A stretch of DNA of 64,000 nt from the NCBI GenBank assembly GCA_029263125.1, contig JAJCYD010000035.1, forward strand, positions 124,001-188,000, written 5' to 3'. The DNA comes from Solirubrobacteraceae bacterium (GTDB lineage Bacteria > Actinomycetota > Thermoleophilia > Solirubrobacterales > Solirubrobacteraceae). The notes under the pieces are model-generated. The model saw only the letters and a program-made list of their open reading frames with translations, did no database searches and was not told the origin of the DNA. The first letter of the stretch is position 1. The number at the start of each line of letters is the position of its first letter. The position numbers were made by a program, and so were the translations under genes. This document shows, piece by piece, positions 54,095-62,233 of this stretch.

Positions 54095-55918
54095 TCAGAT
54101 CAGCGCCGTGAGCGTGAGGATGAAGCCCAGCGCAGCGGCACCGAGCACCGCGTCGCGCAGGTAGTGATGCAGGTGGCCGCTCTGCACCCGCCGCAGGTTC
54201 TCGCCGCCGCGACCGACCGCATGCGCGACGCCGTCCACCGACGGATCGATGGCCCGGCGTTCGATCCACTCCTGGCTGCGCGCGAGCGCGAGCCCGCCGC
54301 GGCCGATGCCATCGACCGCGGCGTCCAGGACGCGCCGCTCGAAGCGGTCGAGCAGCACCGCGGCGACGCGCAGCGGACGCTGCACGGTCCAGCGCAGGAC
54401 GTCGTCGACGTAGAGCTGGCGGCGCAGCGCATCGACCACGCCCGCGGGCACCGCGATCGTGGCGATCACCGCCGCGGCGCCGAGGGCGATCGCGGCCAGC
54501 GAGAGCAGCACGCTGATCAGCGACGTCGGCAGCGACGGCTCGTCGAGCAGCCGCGCGAGCGGCCCGCCGGCGGCGCCGAGCAACACCGACCCCACGACTG
54601 TCGCGCCCACGCCCGTGAGCATCAGGCTGCGGGCCGGGTTCGCAGCGACCGCCTCGCCGCGAGCGCCGCGACGGTCCCACAGGATCAGCGCGGGGCGCAG
54701 CAGGTAGGCCGCCGCGCCCGCTCCCGCCACGAGCACCAGCGCGAACCAGGCGACGCGGTGCTCGGCGGCGGCGGCGATGTGGTCCTTGCTCCAGAACCCG
54801 GCCAGCACGGGCACCGCGGCGATGCTCAGCGCACACAGCGCGAAGGCCGCGAACACCCGGCGGTCGTCGCGGCCGGCGCCGCGCAGGCCCTCCAATTCGG
54901 TCGTGTCGCGCGCGTGGCCGAACATCCCGGCGGTGAGAAACAACCCCGCCTTGCCGGCCGCATGCGCGACGAGGTGAAAGAGGGCGACCGCCGGCCCACC
55001 GGCGGCGAGGCCGACGAACATCAGCCCGAGCTGGCTGGTCGTCGAACCGGCCAGCACGCGCTTGAGATCGGTCTGACACAGCGCGATGCCCGCGCCCGCC
55101 ACCGCCGTGATCGCCCCGACCCAGCCGGCGACCTCAAGCGGCCAGCCGGCGACGAGGGTGTGCGAGCGCATCAGCAGGTAGACGCCGGCGGCGACCATCG
55201 TGGCCGAGTGCAGCAGCGCGCTGACGGGCGTCGGGCCGGCCATCGCGGCAGACAGCCAGCTCTGAAGCGGCGCCTGGGCGCTCTTGCCGACCGCCGCCAC
55301 GACCAGGCCGAGCCCGACCAGCGCGCCGAGCGTGCCGTCCGGGCGATCGGTGCCGAACGCCAGCGTGCCGTTGGCGGCGAACAACGCCAGCACCGCGACG
55401 TAGAAGCCGACGTCGGCGCTGCGCGTCGTCAGGAACGCGCGGACCGCCGCGGGCGCCGCGGCCGAATCGTCGCGCGAGTAGGCGATCAGCCGCGCGGACG
55501 CGACGCCAACCAGCTCCCAGAAGACCAGCAGCGCCAGGTAGCCGTCGGCGAGCACGAGCCCCTGCATCGCCGCCAGAAACGCCAGCAGCCCCGCCAGCGC
55601 GGTCGGCCGGCGGGGGTCGCCGGCGAAGTACCCGACGGCGTACACGACGACGAGCAGTCCGACGGTCGCGACGGTCGCCGACATCGCCGTCGACAGGCCG
55701 TCCATGCGCAGCCCGACTTCCAGGCCCGCGCCCGGCAGCCACGCGAAGCCCGACCGCGCCGTCGAGCCGCCGGCGGCCTGCGCGAGCAGGACCCAGACCG
55801 GGACCGCGGCGGCGCCGGCGGCGACGATCGCGCCGACCCCGCCGGTCCGCGGAACGAGCCGCACGACCGGCGCCCCCAGCAGCGGGAGCGCGACGGCGAG
55901 CCACAGCAGGACGCTCAT
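54095..55918 (-). CDS. nuoL: NADH-quinone oxidoreductase subunit L-like antiporter subunit
   Basis: Largest antiporter subunit, 607 residues, slightly short. Motifs: LALLVFWELVGVASARLIAY (TM5 Glu kept), VGKSAQAPLQSWLSAAMAGP (TM7 Lys), TPVSALLHSATMVAAGVYLL, LKRVLAGSTTSQLGLMFVGL and LFHLVAHAAGKAGLFLTAGM. The C-terminus (about 480-590) holds the lateral-helix region and a final TM. Its ATG shares one base with the nuoK stop (TGATG). It belongs to the operon lacking the hydrophilic arm genes. Confidence 0.94.
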   Translation of the reverse strand: MSVLLWLAVALPLLGAPVVRLVPRTGGVGAIVAAGAAAVPVWVLLAQAAGGSTARSGFAWLPGAGLEVGLRMDGLSTAMSATVATVGLLVVVYAVGYFAGDPRRPTALAGLLAFLAAMQGLVLADGYLALLVFWELVGVASARLIAYSRDDSAAAPAAVRAFLTTRSADVGFYVAVLALFAANGTLAFGTDRPDGTLGALVGLGLVVAAVGKSAQAPLQSWLSAAMAGPTPVSALLHSATMVAAGVYLLMRSHTLVAGWPLEVAGWVGAITAVAGAGIALCQTDLKRVLAGSTTSQLGLMFVGLAAGGPAVALFHLVAHAAGKAGLFLTAGMFGHARDTTELEGLRGAGRDDRRVFAAFALCALSIAAVPVLAGFWSKDHIAAAAEHRVAWFALVLVAGAGAAAYLLRPALILWDRRGARGEAVAANPARSLMLTGVGATVVGSVLLGAAGGPLARLLDEPSLPTSLISVLLSLAAIALGAAAVIATIAVPAGVVDALRRQLYVDDVLRWTVQRPLRVAAVLLDRFERRVLDAAVDGIGRGGLALARSQEWIERRAIDPSVDGVAHAVGRGGENLRRVQSGHLHHYLRDAVLGAAALGFILTLTALI

Positions 55919-56226
55919 CAGCCCTTGAGCTCGTGCATGTCGTCGATCTCGGCGGTGCGGCTGTGGCGAAAGGCGCTGATGACCAGCGCGAAGCCGACGG
56001 CGGCCTCGACGGCCATCAGCGTCATGAGGATCAGCACGAAGAACGCGCCCGACGTCGCGTCCGGCCAGCTGTAGCGCAGGAAGCCGACGACGTTGAGCAT
56101 CGCCGCGCCGAGCATCAGCTCGACGCCCATCATCACCATGATCGTGTTCGTCTGGCCCAGCACGCCGTACAGGCCGATCGCGAACATCAGCCCTGCGGCG
56201 ACGAGCACGACGGGCAGCGAGATCAC
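55918..56226 (-). CDS. nuoK: NADH-quinone oxidoreductase subunit K-like
   Basis: Three-TM subunit of 102 residues. Both proton-path Glu residues are present: GVELMLGAAMLNVVGFLRYS (TM2) and LMAVEAAVGFALVISAFRHS (TM3). The GTG start overlaps the nuoJ stop as GTGA. Length and spacing are canonical. Confidence 0.94.
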   Translation of the reverse strand: MISLPVVLVAAGLMFAIGLYGVLGQTNTIMVMMGVELMLGAAMLNVVGFLRYSWPDATSGAFFVLILMTLMAVEAAVGFALVISAFRHSRTAEIDDMHELKG

Positions 56227-56762
56227 GCCTCGCCCTTCCCGGCCGCGCCGATCTGAGCGAAGCGGCCGCCGTGCTTGGCCAGCAGCACGCCGCCGACCAT
56301 CGCGAACAGGATCGTCATCGCGGCGAACAGGAACGTCAGCATCGAGCGGCCCATCACCTCAAAGCCGATCGCCCGCACGTCCGGCGCGTCGCGGCCGACC
56401 ACGCGCGCCGGCCAGTCGGTGAGGACCGCGACCACCGCCAGGCCGATCCCGACGGCGACCGCCAGCGACGCCGAACGACGCTTGTCGTGGGTCATGTCCA
56501 TTCCCATCAGCCCGCCCGGGTCGGGCATGAACATGACCATGAAGAACACCATGATCACCATCTCGCCGCTCATCATCAGCAGCTGCAGGACCCCGAGGAA
56601 CTCGCTCGCCAGCGCCAGGAACACGAGGCCCTCGATGCCAAGCGACGCCAGCAGCAGCAGCCCCGCGCGCGCCATCGACGCGGTGCGAAACACGTAGACG
56701 CCGGTCACGAGCATGATCGCGACCGCCGGCCAGAACACGAGCGCTGTGGCGAGGTCGCTCAT
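56223..56762 (-). CDS. nuoJ: NADH-quinone oxidoreductase subunit J-like
   Basis: Five-TM subunit of 179 residues. The TM3 region, which in standard NuoJ carries YaGAI, here reads FLGVLQLLMMSGEMVIMVFF, so the conserved Tyr is lost and a Glu appears. A Met/Pro/Gly-rich loop (MFMPDPGGLMGMDMTHDKRR) follows. Identity rests on position, size and TM pattern. ATG 56762 overlaps the nuoH stop. Confidence 0.85.
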   Translation of the reverse strand: MSDLATALVFWPAVAIMLVTGVYVFRTASMARAGLLLLASLGIEGLVFLALASEFLGVLQLLMMSGEMVIMVFFMVMFMPDPGGLMGMDMTHDKRRSASLAVAVGIGLAVVAVLTDWPARVVGRDAPDVRAIGFEVMGRSMLTFLFAAMTILFAMVGGVLLAKHGGRFAQIGAAGKGEA

Positions 56763-57667
56763 CGGTAGAAGAGCAGGGTCACGAGGCCGGCCCACACGAT
56801 CGCGACGAGCGCCAGGGGGTTGGCGACCTTCCACGCCAGCTCCAGCGCACGGTCGATCTCCATGCGGGGCACACGCCCGCCCATCCACAGCATCCCCGCC
56901 GCCACCGCCGCGGTCTTCGCCACCATCCACACCGCGGCGGGCAGCAGCGGGCCGTGCCAGCCCGAGAAGAACAGCACGACGGTCATCCCCGAGACGGCCA
57001 CCAGCAGCACGCGCCGCGCCAGCGCGACGAGCGCGGCGTCCAGGCCGCGATACTCCGAGAACACCCCGCCGCCGAGCTCCTCATCGCAGTGCGCGACGTC
57101 AAACGGCGCCAGGAAGCAGACCGCGAGCGCCGCCGGCACCCACAGCGCCAGCGCCAGCGGCTGAACGAGCGCCATCGGAACGGCGTGCTGCACCTCGACG
57201 ATGTCCGACGGGCGCAGCGAACCCGCGGGAGCCGCGACGGCCGTGATCACCATCGCCAGCGGCATCGCGTAGGCGAGCATCAGCGCCAGCCAGCGAAACG
57301 CGCCCAACACCGTCAGCGCACGCCCCGCTCCCCACCCGGCCATGAACACCGCCGGCGTGACGTAGGCCAGCGCCGCGGCGAACCCGATCGCGCCGGTGGA
57401 CAGGTCGATCCCGCGAAAGCCCGGCGCCCACGGCACGAAGGCCAGCGCGGCGACCGCGGCCACCAGCAGCAACCCGGGCGCGAGGTGATACAGCCACCCG
57501 TCGCGCACTTGCGGAGCACGCAACGGCTGTCGCAGGGTTCTCGACACCGACGTCAGCACGGCCTGCGGCGAGACGCGCAACCCGGACACGACCTGCTCAA
57601 GCAGCGCCGCGCATCCCGCCCCGACGAGCGCGACGGCGAGCACGACGAAGGGCGTGAGGTCGCTCAC
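56759..57667 (-). CDS. nuoH: NADH-quinone oxidoreductase subunit H-like, divergent
   Basis: Eight-TM subunit of 302 residues that in complex I forms the quinone tunnel. Recognisable are FLAPFDVAHCDEELGGGVFS with EYRGLD (standard PFDLPEAExELVAG-x-TEYSG), MAGWGAGRALTVLGAFRWLA and GGRVPRMEIDRALELAWKVA (standard LPRxRxDxLMxxxWK). The N-terminal ERKxLGRxQxRxGPN motif is absent, replaced by LRVSPQAVLTSVSRTLRQPL. Several quinone-tunnel acidic residues are therefore changed. GTG 57667 overlaps the stop of the NuoD-like gene. Confidence 0.85.
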   Translation of the reverse strand: MSDLTPFVVLAVALVGAGCAALLEQVVSGLRVSPQAVLTSVSRTLRQPLRAPQVRDGWLYHLAPGLLLVAAVAALAFVPWAPGFRGIDLSTGAIGFAAALAYVTPAVFMAGWGAGRALTVLGAFRWLALMLAYAMPLAMVITAVAAPAGSLRPSDIVEVQHAVPMALVQPLALALWVPAALAVCFLAPFDVAHCDEELGGGVFSEYRGLDAALVALARRVLLVAVSGMTVVLFFSGWHGPLLPAAVWMVAKTAAVAAGMLWMGGRVPRMEIDRALELAWKVANPLALVAIVWAGLVTLLFYR

Positions 57668-58995
57668 GACGCCATCCGCCAGGCCGACAGGTCAAACGAC
57701 GCCAGCGTCGCCAGGGCGCTGGACCACTCGCGTCCGACCATCGATGCCTGGGCAGCGCACAGCGCGGGCTCGGCGCCGGGGGCGGTGAGGCGCCACCCGT
57801 CGTCTGTTCGCCGCGCGCGGAGCGGACCGCGCGGTCCTTCGACCAGCGAGGCCCCCGCGCGCGTGGGGCTTGCCGGCAGCTCGGCGCCCGACACGACCGC
57901 CGCGTGAGCCCCGAGCGCCATGTCGACGGCGACGACGGCCTCGCTCGCGCGCACGACGGTCCGCGCGAGCGCGTCGCCCGGCTCGCCGACGACCGGCTCG
58001 AACCCCAGCGCGCCATAGCGGTCGTCGCCGATGCGAGCGTCATCCTCGCCGCCGCAGGCTCGTGCCGGCGGACCGCGCAGACCCAGCTCGTCGACCTCCT
58101 GCCGGGTGATGGGCGCGATGCCCGCGAGGCGCAGGCGCAGGCTCCGGCTCCCCGCCACGAGATCGCGCAGGCGCGTGAGATCCACGCGCGCGAGCGACAG
58201 CGCGTCGGCGAGCGATGCCGGGGCCTCCACGGGTGCGTCGACCTCGAGGTCGACGATCGCCTGGCCGCGTGCGGTCAGCAGCGACGACAGCGCGTCGGTG
58301 CACGCGTTCACCGGCCGCCGCCACCCCAGCAGCCGGGCGAAGGACCGCAACCAGGCCGTGTGGCTGACGGCCCGCTCGATCTCGACGGCGGCGATCCAGG
58401 ACCAGCCCGCTGGCCCGTCCGCGACGCCGGCGCCGGCGTCGCGGATGGCGAGATTCCACGCGATCGGCGACAGCAGGTCGGCGGGCATCGGACGGTCTTG
58501 AGCCTGCGTCGCGACGAGCATCGCGCTCACGTGGCTCTCGGCCACCACGTCCCCATCCAGCGTGGCGCTGACGACGAGGCCACCGGGCAGCGGCGTGGCC
58601 AGCGGGCCGTAGACGACGTCCATGGACTCCATCACGAGCCCGTCGGCCGACGGATCGCCGACGATGGCCATCATGTCCCCGTGGTCGGCGTCCTCGTCGC
58701 CGTCGTGCGACGTGTCGCCGTGGCCGTGGCCACCGTCGTGTTCGGGCGGCGCATCGGCCGCCGCCATGACGGGTGCGAGCTCCCGCATGCCGGCGTCGGC
58801 CGCCAGCCGCTCGCGATAGCGAGCCAGCGGTGCCGCGAGGACATCGGGAAGCAGGCCCGGGGCCACCACGCCGCGCGCCGCGGCCGGCGCGAACACCGGC
58901 CGTACGCCCTCGCGCTCGAGATCCACGCCCCATGCCGCCCAGGACTGCTCGTCTGGAATGACGACCACCGGCAGCATGACGGCTGGCCGGCTCAT
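57664..58995 (-). CDS. Degenerate NuoD-like subunit with His/Asp-rich insert
   Basis: The 443-residue protein occupies the place of the hydrophilic genes. Residues 125-300 resemble NuoD/hydrogenase large subunit: VYGPLATPLPGGLVVSATLD (standard GPxHPxxHG-xxR), WSWIAAVEIERAVSHTAWLR (standard EKxxExRxx-x-R) and SFARLLGWRRPVNACTDALS. The quinone-site HG and other hallmark residues are missing. The N-terminal 85 residues (LPVVVIPDEQSWAAWGVDLE) are not NuoD-like and are followed by HDGGHGHGDTSHDGDEDADH, a likely metal-binding insert. No CxxC pairs for Fe-S clusters or NiFe are present. ATG 58995 overlaps the nuoA stop as ATGA. Confidence 0.65.
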   Translation of the reverse strand: MSRPAVMLPVVVIPDEQSWAAWGVDLEREGVRPVFAPAAARGVVAPGLLPDVLAAPLARYRERLAADAGMRELAPVMAAADAPPEHDGGHGHGDTSHDGDEDADHGDMMAIVGDPSADGLVMESMDVVYGPLATPLPGGLVVSATLDGDVVAESHVSAMLVATQAQDRPMPADLLSPIAWNLAIRDAGAGVADGPAGWSWIAAVEIERAVSHTAWLRSFARLLGWRRPVNACTDALSSLLTARGQAIVDLEVDAPVEAPASLADALSLARVDLTRLRDLVAGSRSLRLRLAGIAPITRQEVDELGLRGPPARACGGEDDARIGDDRYGALGFEPVVGEPGDALARTVVRASEAVVAVDMALGAHAAVVSGAELPASPTRAGASLVEGPRGPLRARRTDDGWRLTAPGAEPALCAAQASMVGREWSSALATLASFDLSAWRMAS

Positions 58996-59315
58996 GCCCA
59001 CTCAAGCGCCCGTTCGCGCCACGCGTAGGCGATGCCCAAGCCGAGCACGGTCAGAAAGAAGCCGATCTCCGCGTATGCGAAGAACCCGAGCTCGCGAAAC
59101 ACGACGGCCCACGGGTACATGTAGGCCATCTCCATGTCAAACGCCAGGAACAGCAGCGCGACGGTGTAGTAGCGGACGTGGAAGCGCGGCCAGGACGGCT
59201 GCTCCCCCGGGTCGGACACCACCCTGCCGCGGCGTGCCAGCGCGATCGCGTACCCAACGCCGACCAGCGCGGCCACCATCGCCAGCAGCACGAAGAAGAG
59301 CTCGAGCGCGTTCAT
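58992..59315 (-). CDS. nuoA: NADH-quinone oxidoreductase subunit A-like
   Basis: Three-TM subunit of 107 residues. YYTVALLFLAFDMEMAYMYP matches the conserved FY-x-VA-x-LF-x-xFDxE-x-x-x-x-YPW with both acidic residues. The loop Cys found in many NuoA (SGxxCG) is absent; it reads DPGEQPSWPRFHVR. ATG 59315 follows TAGCTT (minus strand, 59323-59328) by 7 nt, so it begins the leaderless eight-gene operon. Confidence 0.93.
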   Translation of the reverse strand: MNALELFFVLLAMVAALVGVGYAIALARRGRVVSDPGEQPSWPRFHVRYYTVALLFLAFDMEMAYMYPWAVVFRELGFFAYAEIGFFLTVLGLGIAYAWRERALEWA

Positions 59316-59382
59316 CTCGGCCAAGCTACCCGCACGCGCAAGCGCTCACCGGCGGCTCACCTCGGTCCTGGCGGAGGCTCGG

Positions 59383-59892
59383 TCAACGAGCCGGCAGCGG
59401 GCAGGCGATCGCGCCGCGCAGCCGCACCGTCAAGCCGGCCAGCAGCAGGGCGATGCTCAGCACGCCGAGCACCGGCTGCAGCGGCGCCCAGTAGCTCAGG
59501 GCGCCGCTTACGCCGATCAGGCCGACCACGAGCTTGTTGCAGATCGGGCAGCCGATCGCGAACGTCGACAGCAACGTCGCTCCCATCGTGCGGCCACTGC
59601 GGTCCGTGCCCGCCGGCCGCGCGCCGGCGACCCGGACGTAGGTCGCCGCGGTCAGGCCGACCAGCACCGCGGAGATCGCCCACACCGGATAGTCCCACCA
59701 GGTGACAGGCGTCATCCGCGTGTAGAAGCTCGTGCTCAGGACCCCCGTCGGCACGCCCATGAGCACAGCCGCCAGCACGGCCGCGGCGCCCGCCACCCAA
59801 AACCGCCGCGGCGGCCATGCCCGGATCGACGCAAGCGCGCTCCCGATCCCCGTCACACCCCTCACCGGATCGAAGACGTTCGTGGTCTGCAC
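59383..59892 (-). CDS. Four-to-five-TM membrane protein with CPxC motif
   Basis: The 169-residue protein has TM segments (FWVAGAAAVLAAVLMGVPTG, YPVWAISAVLVGLTAATYVR, LQPVLGVLSIALLLAGLTVR) and a conserved-looking LLSTFAIGCPICNKLVVGLI, a CPxC motif at the start of a TM, as in redox or copper-binding membrane proteins. I recall similar proteins next to BlaI/M56 pairs in actinobacteria but no family name. GTG 59892 lies 7 nt after TAGGAT, which is part of a BlaI-type operator (59901-59917). It is divergent from blaI. Confidence 0.75.
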   Translation of the reverse strand: MQTTNVFDPVRGVTGIGSALASIRAWPPRRFWVAGAAAVLAAVLMGVPTGVLSTSFYTRMTPVTWWDYPVWAISAVLVGLTAATYVRVAGARPAGTDRSGRTMGATLLSTFAIGCPICNKLVVGLIGVSGALSYWAPLQPVLGVLSIALLLAGLTVRLRGAIACPLPAR

Positions 59893-59900
59893 GAACGGAA

Positions 59901-59917
59901 TCCTACATCCTGTAGGA
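59901..59917. promoter_or_regulatory. BlaI-type operator, copy 3 (blaI / CPxC gene intergenic region)
   Basis: TCCTAC-ATCCT-GTAGGA, arms and 5-nt spacer identical in form to the copies at 47846 and 47876. It overlaps the TAGGAT box of the minus-strand CPxC gene and lies 84 bases before the blaI-like start, so it could serve autoregulation too. Confidence 0.8.
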
Positions 59918-60001
59918 GCCGACCCAGAGCCAGTACGCGGCTTCTGGATGGCAGCGCCCGAAAGCCGAACTCCTGTGCGGGACGCTGCGATACTGCGGGG
60001 C

Positions 60002-60394
60002 GTGGCAGATGTGACGCCGATCCTGGGCGACGTGCAGGCGCAGATCATGGCGGCGATGTGGCGGCTTGAGGCCGGCACGGTCGACCAGGTTCGCAATGCG
60101 CTGCCGCCGCGATATCAGGGCGCGTACACGACCGTGCAGACGATGCTCAACCGCCTCTCCGAGCGAGGATTTCTCACCCGTAGGCGAGCTGGCCATGCGA
60201 TCATCTACCGGCCGAAGATCAGCGAGACGCAATACCTCTCGCGCACGATCCAGAGCACCCTCGCGTCCGCATCGCCCGACGCCCGACACGCCGCGCTCGC
60301 GCAGCTCATCGGTGGGTTGCAGGACCACGAGCGCGTTGCCCTCATGCACCTGACCGACGAGGTCGACGCTGCCCGCAAGGCCAAGCGCCCATGA
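60002..60394 (+). CDS. BlaI/MecI/CopY-family transcriptional repressor
   Basis: The 130-residue winged-helix repressor has LGDVQAQIMAAMWRLEAGTV, DQVRNALPPRYQGAYTTVQT and MLNRLSERGFLTRRRAGHAI (recognition helix and wing), then YRPKISETQYLSRTIQSTLA and a C-terminal dimer region. In the family a membrane metallopeptidase cleaves or inactivates the repressor; that partner is the overlapping next gene. GTG 60002 follows GATACT (59989-59994) by 7 nt; an in-frame ATG at 59948 would add 18 residues. Its probable operator TCCTAC-N5-GTAGGA is found at three places in the window. Confidence 0.92.
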   Translation: MADVTPILGDVQAQIMAAMWRLEAGTVDQVRNALPPRYQGAYTTVQTMLNRLSERGFLTRRRAGHAIIYRPKISETQYLSRTIQSTLASASPDARHAALAQLIGGLQDHERVALMHLTDEVDAARKAKRP

Positions 60395-61344
60395 GCGTGC
60401 TGATCGCGTTGCTCGTCGCCACGGCGATCGCCGCGCCGCATGTGCTGCGTTTGGAGAACGCGCATCCGGCCAGCGCCGCGCTGATCTGGTTCGAAGCCGT
60501 CTGCCTGCGCGCGCTCGTGGCGCTGTTCGTGGCGGTGTTCGTCGTGTTCTACATACCGGCGACTGCCCTGTTTGCGCTCGTGACCCGGTGGTGCTGGCAC
60601 ACGGTGCTGCCCGTGCTGACGGCACATGTGGGATTCAGCGGCCACAGCATCGGTGATCTCGCGCTGCTTGCTCCGATGCTCGCGCTGGCATTGTCCCTCG
60701 TCACGGTCAGCATCGGGCTGTGGCACGCGATGCACACGGTGAGCACGTGGGTGCGGCGCAGCACGATCGGCTCCCGGCCCGACGGCAGCCTGCTCGTCGG
60801 CGAGCGGGACATCGTGGTCGGCGCCGCTGGGCTGCGCCGCCCCCGCGTCATCATCTCGGCCGGCGCGTTGGCGACCTTCGATGACGAGGAACTCGAAGCG
60901 AGCCTCGCCCACGAGCGCGGGCACATCGCGCGTCGCCACCGCTTCGTGCTCGTCATCGCCGCGATCTCACGCGCTCTTGCCAGGCCGATCCCGGGAACAC
61001 GATGCGCGGTCGCGGAGTTGACCTTTCATCTCGAGCGCGACGCCGACCGCTGGGCCCTGGAACGTCGGCACGACCCCGCGGCGCTGGCCAGCGCGATCTG
61101 CAAGGCGGCGACGCCCCCCCAGCGGGCCTGCGGCGCGCTGCAGGCCCTGGGCGGCGGTGCGGTCATCCGCCGTGTGCGTCAGCTGTTGGACCACGATGGA
61201 CCACCCCGCCGCACGGCACGTCTTGACCTGGTTGCAGGCGCCATGCTGGTCCTCGTCGTCGGACTCGGCGCGCTGGCGCCATCCGTGACGCTCGCAGGGA
61301 TCACCGCGGCGACGCAGGGCGCCGTGGTGCAGTGCCCAACCTGA
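60391..61344 (+). CDS. M56/M48-type membrane metallopeptidase (BlaR1-like without sensor domain)
   Basis: The 317-residue protein has four or more TM segments and a zinc site HExxH: LEASLAHERGHIARRHRFVL (HERGH), with a likely third ligand Glu in AELTFHLERDADRWALERRH. It lacks the extracellular penicillin-binding sensor of BlaR1, as is usual for actinobacterial partners of BlaI. ATG 60391 overlaps the repressor stop. It probably relays an envelope signal by proteolysis leading to BlaI release. Confidence 0.9.
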   Translation: MSVLIALLVATAIAAPHVLRLENAHPASAALIWFEAVCLRALVALFVAVFVVFYIPATALFALVTRWCWHTVLPVLTAHVGFSGHSIGDLALLAPMLALALSLVTVSIGLWHAMHTVSTWVRRSTIGSRPDGSLLVGERDIVVGAAGLRRPRVIISAGALATFDDEELEASLAHERGHIARRHRFVLVIAAISRALARPIPGTRCAVAELTFHLERDADRWALERRHDPAALASAICKAATPPQRACGALQALGGGAVIRRVRQLLDHDGPPRRTARLDLVAGAMLVLVVGLGALAPSVTLAGITAATQGAVVQCPT

Positions 61345-61438
61345 GCCGCTGACATCGACCTGCGGCGAGCGGCGAGCGGCGGCACGCGCCGGGCCGCCCG
61401 CTTGTGATCGCGATGGACCATATTGCTACGGTAGGGCT

Positions 61439-61735
61439 ATGGCTCGAACGCAGACGATGGTGCAGCTCACACAGGAGCTGCTCGAGTCCCTGGACACCAT
61501 CGCCGAGCAACGTTCGATCTCGCGATCGGCGCTGATTCGGGAGTTCGTGCTCGACGGCCTGCGCCAGGGCGAGGCCTCCGCGATCGGCGAGCGCATCGCC
61601 GACGGCTACCGCAGGATCCCTCAGGCACACCCCGACGAGTGGGGCGACCCCCTCCTGTCAGCGGACGTCGCGACCGGCGAGCTGCTGGCCCGCCTGGACG
61701 CCGAAGAGCGCGCCGCAGGTCACGATTCCTGGTGA
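61439..61735 (+). CDS. Ribbon-helix-helix antitoxin (MazE/CopG type)
   Basis: The 98-residue protein has an RHH DNA-binding N-terminus (QTMVQLTQELLESLDTIAEQ, RSISRSALIREFVLDGLRQG) and an acidic C-terminal half (HPDEWGDPLLSADVATGELL) that should wrap the toxin. ATG 61439 follows TACGGT (61427-61432) by 6 nt. The stop overlaps the toxin start as GTGA, the usual layout of a toxin-antitoxin operon. Confidence 0.9.
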   Translation: MARTQTMVQLTQELLESLDTIAEQRSISRSALIREFVLDGLRQGEASAIGERIADGYRRIPQAHPDEWGDPLLSADVATGELLARLDAEERAAGHDSW

Positions 61736-62043
61736 AGCGCGGCGACGTCTGGTGGTATGACCACCCTCGAGCCGGGCGCAGGCCCTTCCTGATCCTGACC
61801 CGCGACGAGGCGATCGGCGTGCTCAGCCAGGTTCTTGCGGTCCCCGCGACACGGACCATCCGCGAGATCCCTACGGAGGTCCCAATCGGGCGAGCCGAGG
61901 GGATGCCATCGGCGTGCTGCCTGGCGCTTGACAACGTCACGGTGATTCGCCGCGCACTGTGCACCGAGCGCATCACGCGGCTCCCGCCGAGCACGATGCG
62001 CGAGGTCTGCGCCGCGCTCGCGGTGGCCACGGCTTGCATGTGA
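61732..62043 (+). CDS. MazF/PemK-family mRNA interferase toxin
   Basis: Ribosome-independent endoribonuclease of 103 residues. The family pattern is clear: VKRGDVWWYDHPRAGRRPFL (KRGDVWxxxxP-x-GRRPxL), ILTRDEAIGVLSQVLAVPAT and SACCLALDNVTVIRRALCTE (the conserved N-V-T and downstream catalytic region). It lies immediately after and overlaps its antitoxin gene. Conserved residues look intact, so it is probably active. Confidence 0.93.
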   Translation: MKRGDVWWYDHPRAGRRPFLILTRDEAIGVLSQVLAVPATRTIREIPTEVPIGRAEGMPSACCLALDNVTVIRRALCTERITRLPPSTMREVCAALAVATACM

Positions 62044-62233
62044 CCGGGCGCCGGGCAGCCGCGATCGACCTCACTGCGACGCACATGCTTCGCACCAGGG
62101 CTCCGGCGCCTTGCGCGTGGCATGGATGCGCGCGCTGCCAGCGCCTCGGCTCGTCGCGGTCGCCAGATCGTGAGCATTCGATGAGACCGGGGCTCGCGCG
62201 CCGGGGACGCGGGGCTAGATTCTGCGTGCCTCG

